Source of the DNA: Bremerella volcania
GTDB lineage: Bacteria; Planctomycetota; Planctomycetia; Pirellulales; Pirellulaceae
Direction of reading: 5' to 3'
Length of the DNA stretch: 64,000 nucleotides
Assembly (NCBI RefSeq): GCF_007748115.1
Contig: NZ_CP036289.1
Location: forward strand, 3,286,001 to 3,350,000
The position numbers were made by a program, and so were the translations under genes. The notes beneath the pieces are model-generated. The model did not search any database. It had not been told where the DNA came from and saw nothing but the letters and a program-made list of their open reading frames with translations. Shown here piece after piece: positions 63,612-64,000 of the stretch. Numbering within the stretch: position 1 is the stretch's first letter; every line of letters begins with the position of its first letter.

Positions 63612-64000
63612 ATGGAAGCAAGCTCCAGCAAGTCCGATATTCAGCAGATCGCCTATCTCTGGGGAAGTTGGTTCGCCATCATCACCCTCTGGATCCTGGC
63701 GGCGTTTCACGTGCTCTCGGGTGCCAGTCCGGTTTGGCTTGGGATCGTCATTCTTCCGGTCGTGCTCGTCGCAGGCTACTTGAAACCCCACCTCGCGACT
63801 TATGCCTGCGTGTTTTTAATCTATTCCAACCTGCCGGTCGTCGCGGCACAGTTCCACGGCTTGCCTTATGCAATCGTGGCGATGACGCCTGCGATGCTGC
63901 TGCTTCCCCTGGGCTACTTTCTATGGGTACGAGGCGAAGGCATCATCTTTCCGTGGGAAGGAATGTTCGTCGTGGGCATGGTCGTCGTCCAGTCGTTCGG
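63612..64000 (+). CDS. Polytopic membrane protein, start only (possible O-antigen ligase/polymerase family)
   Basis: An open frame from the ATG at 63612 to the window end (129 codons), starting 10 bases after the Wzz-like stop. It reads MEASSSKSDIQQIAYLWGSW and then has at least four hydrophobic segments (FAIITLWILAAFHVL, WLGIVILPVVLVAGYL, AIVAMTPAMLLLPLGYFLWV, MFVVGMVVVQSF). Position after a chain-length gene and the topology suggest a Wzy-type polymerase, but the diagnostic periplasmic loop is beyond the edge. Confidence 0.7.
   Translation, partial: MEASSSKSDIQQIAYLWGSWFAIITLWILAAFHVLSGASPVWLGIVILPVVLVAGYLKPHLATYACVFLIYSNLPVVAAQFHGLPYAIVAMTPAMLLLPLGYFLWVRGEGIIFPWEGMFVVGMVVVQSF

Overview
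The window is bacterial chromosome from a member of the Planctomycetes, most likely the Pirellulales (Blastopirellula/Rhodopirellula/Bremerella-like). The evidence is family content. There are planctomycete-type cytochrome c genes joined to DUF1549/DUF1553, a DUF1501 gene with a twin-arginine signal, three secreted sulfatases, a GH2 glycosidase, WD40 and PQQ beta-propeller proteins, and many short operons on alternating strands. No rRNA, insertion sequence, integrase, phage gene or CRISPR array was seen.

Layout. 1-7 kb: end of a cytochrome c/DUF1549 gene, an NHL propeller, a putative membrane glycosylation operon (GT2, DUF2304, TMTC-like GT-C/TPR protein) and a PQQ propeller. 7.2-11 kb: a Zn/Mn/Fe-type metal ABC operon whose permease is fused to a DtxR/MntR-type regulator, with an operator-like inverted repeat over its promoter. 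11-17 kb: ankyrin protein, two sulfatases, an amino-acid permease and a PAS-AraC regulator. 17.4-24.1 kb: DUF1501, DUF1549/1553 and cytochrome-WD40-PPC genes in one operon. 24.2-25.7 kb: modA-modB without modC. 25.8-28.1 kb: GH2 enzyme.

28.1-30.5 kb is the most unusual part. Seven tRNA genes (Phe, Glu, Ser, Leu, Leu, Leu, Ser) lie directly behind an intrinsic terminator. Upstream of the terminator is a 33-codon reading frame rich in Ser, Leu, Phe and Glu codons. A 9-bp alternative pairing between the end of that frame and the terminator would act as an antiterminator. This has the layout of a leader-peptide attenuator, apparently sensing the charging of the same tRNAs that the operon makes. 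The three Leu tRNAs have lost the long variable arm.

30.5-37.3 kb: a sulfatase, a pyruvate-kinase-like protein lacking the catalytic residues, and the pst phosphate-transport operon. 37.7-40.9 kb: a small stress-type cluster (SDR, VKOR-like, SPW-like, a 69-aa protein and a glycine-rich membrane protein) with three good sigma-54 -24/-12 promoters. 41-45.1 kb: sucA-sucB (2-oxoglutarate dehydrogenase E1 and E2). 45.9-53.3 kb: LacI-type regulator, GNAT acetyltransferase and a tripartite RND efflux operon. 53.5-64 kb: an exopolysaccharide locus with GH32/GH43-like hydrolase, GT4, flippase, polyprenyl-phosphate sugar transferase, FemAB/CelD-like acetyltransferase, GT2, Wzz-like chain-length protein and the start of a membrane protein that may be the polymerase.

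Calls rest on reading the sequence and on known family motifs; no database search was run. Start codons were moved from the longest possible frame where a ribosome-binding site, a signal peptide or family length favoured an internal start.
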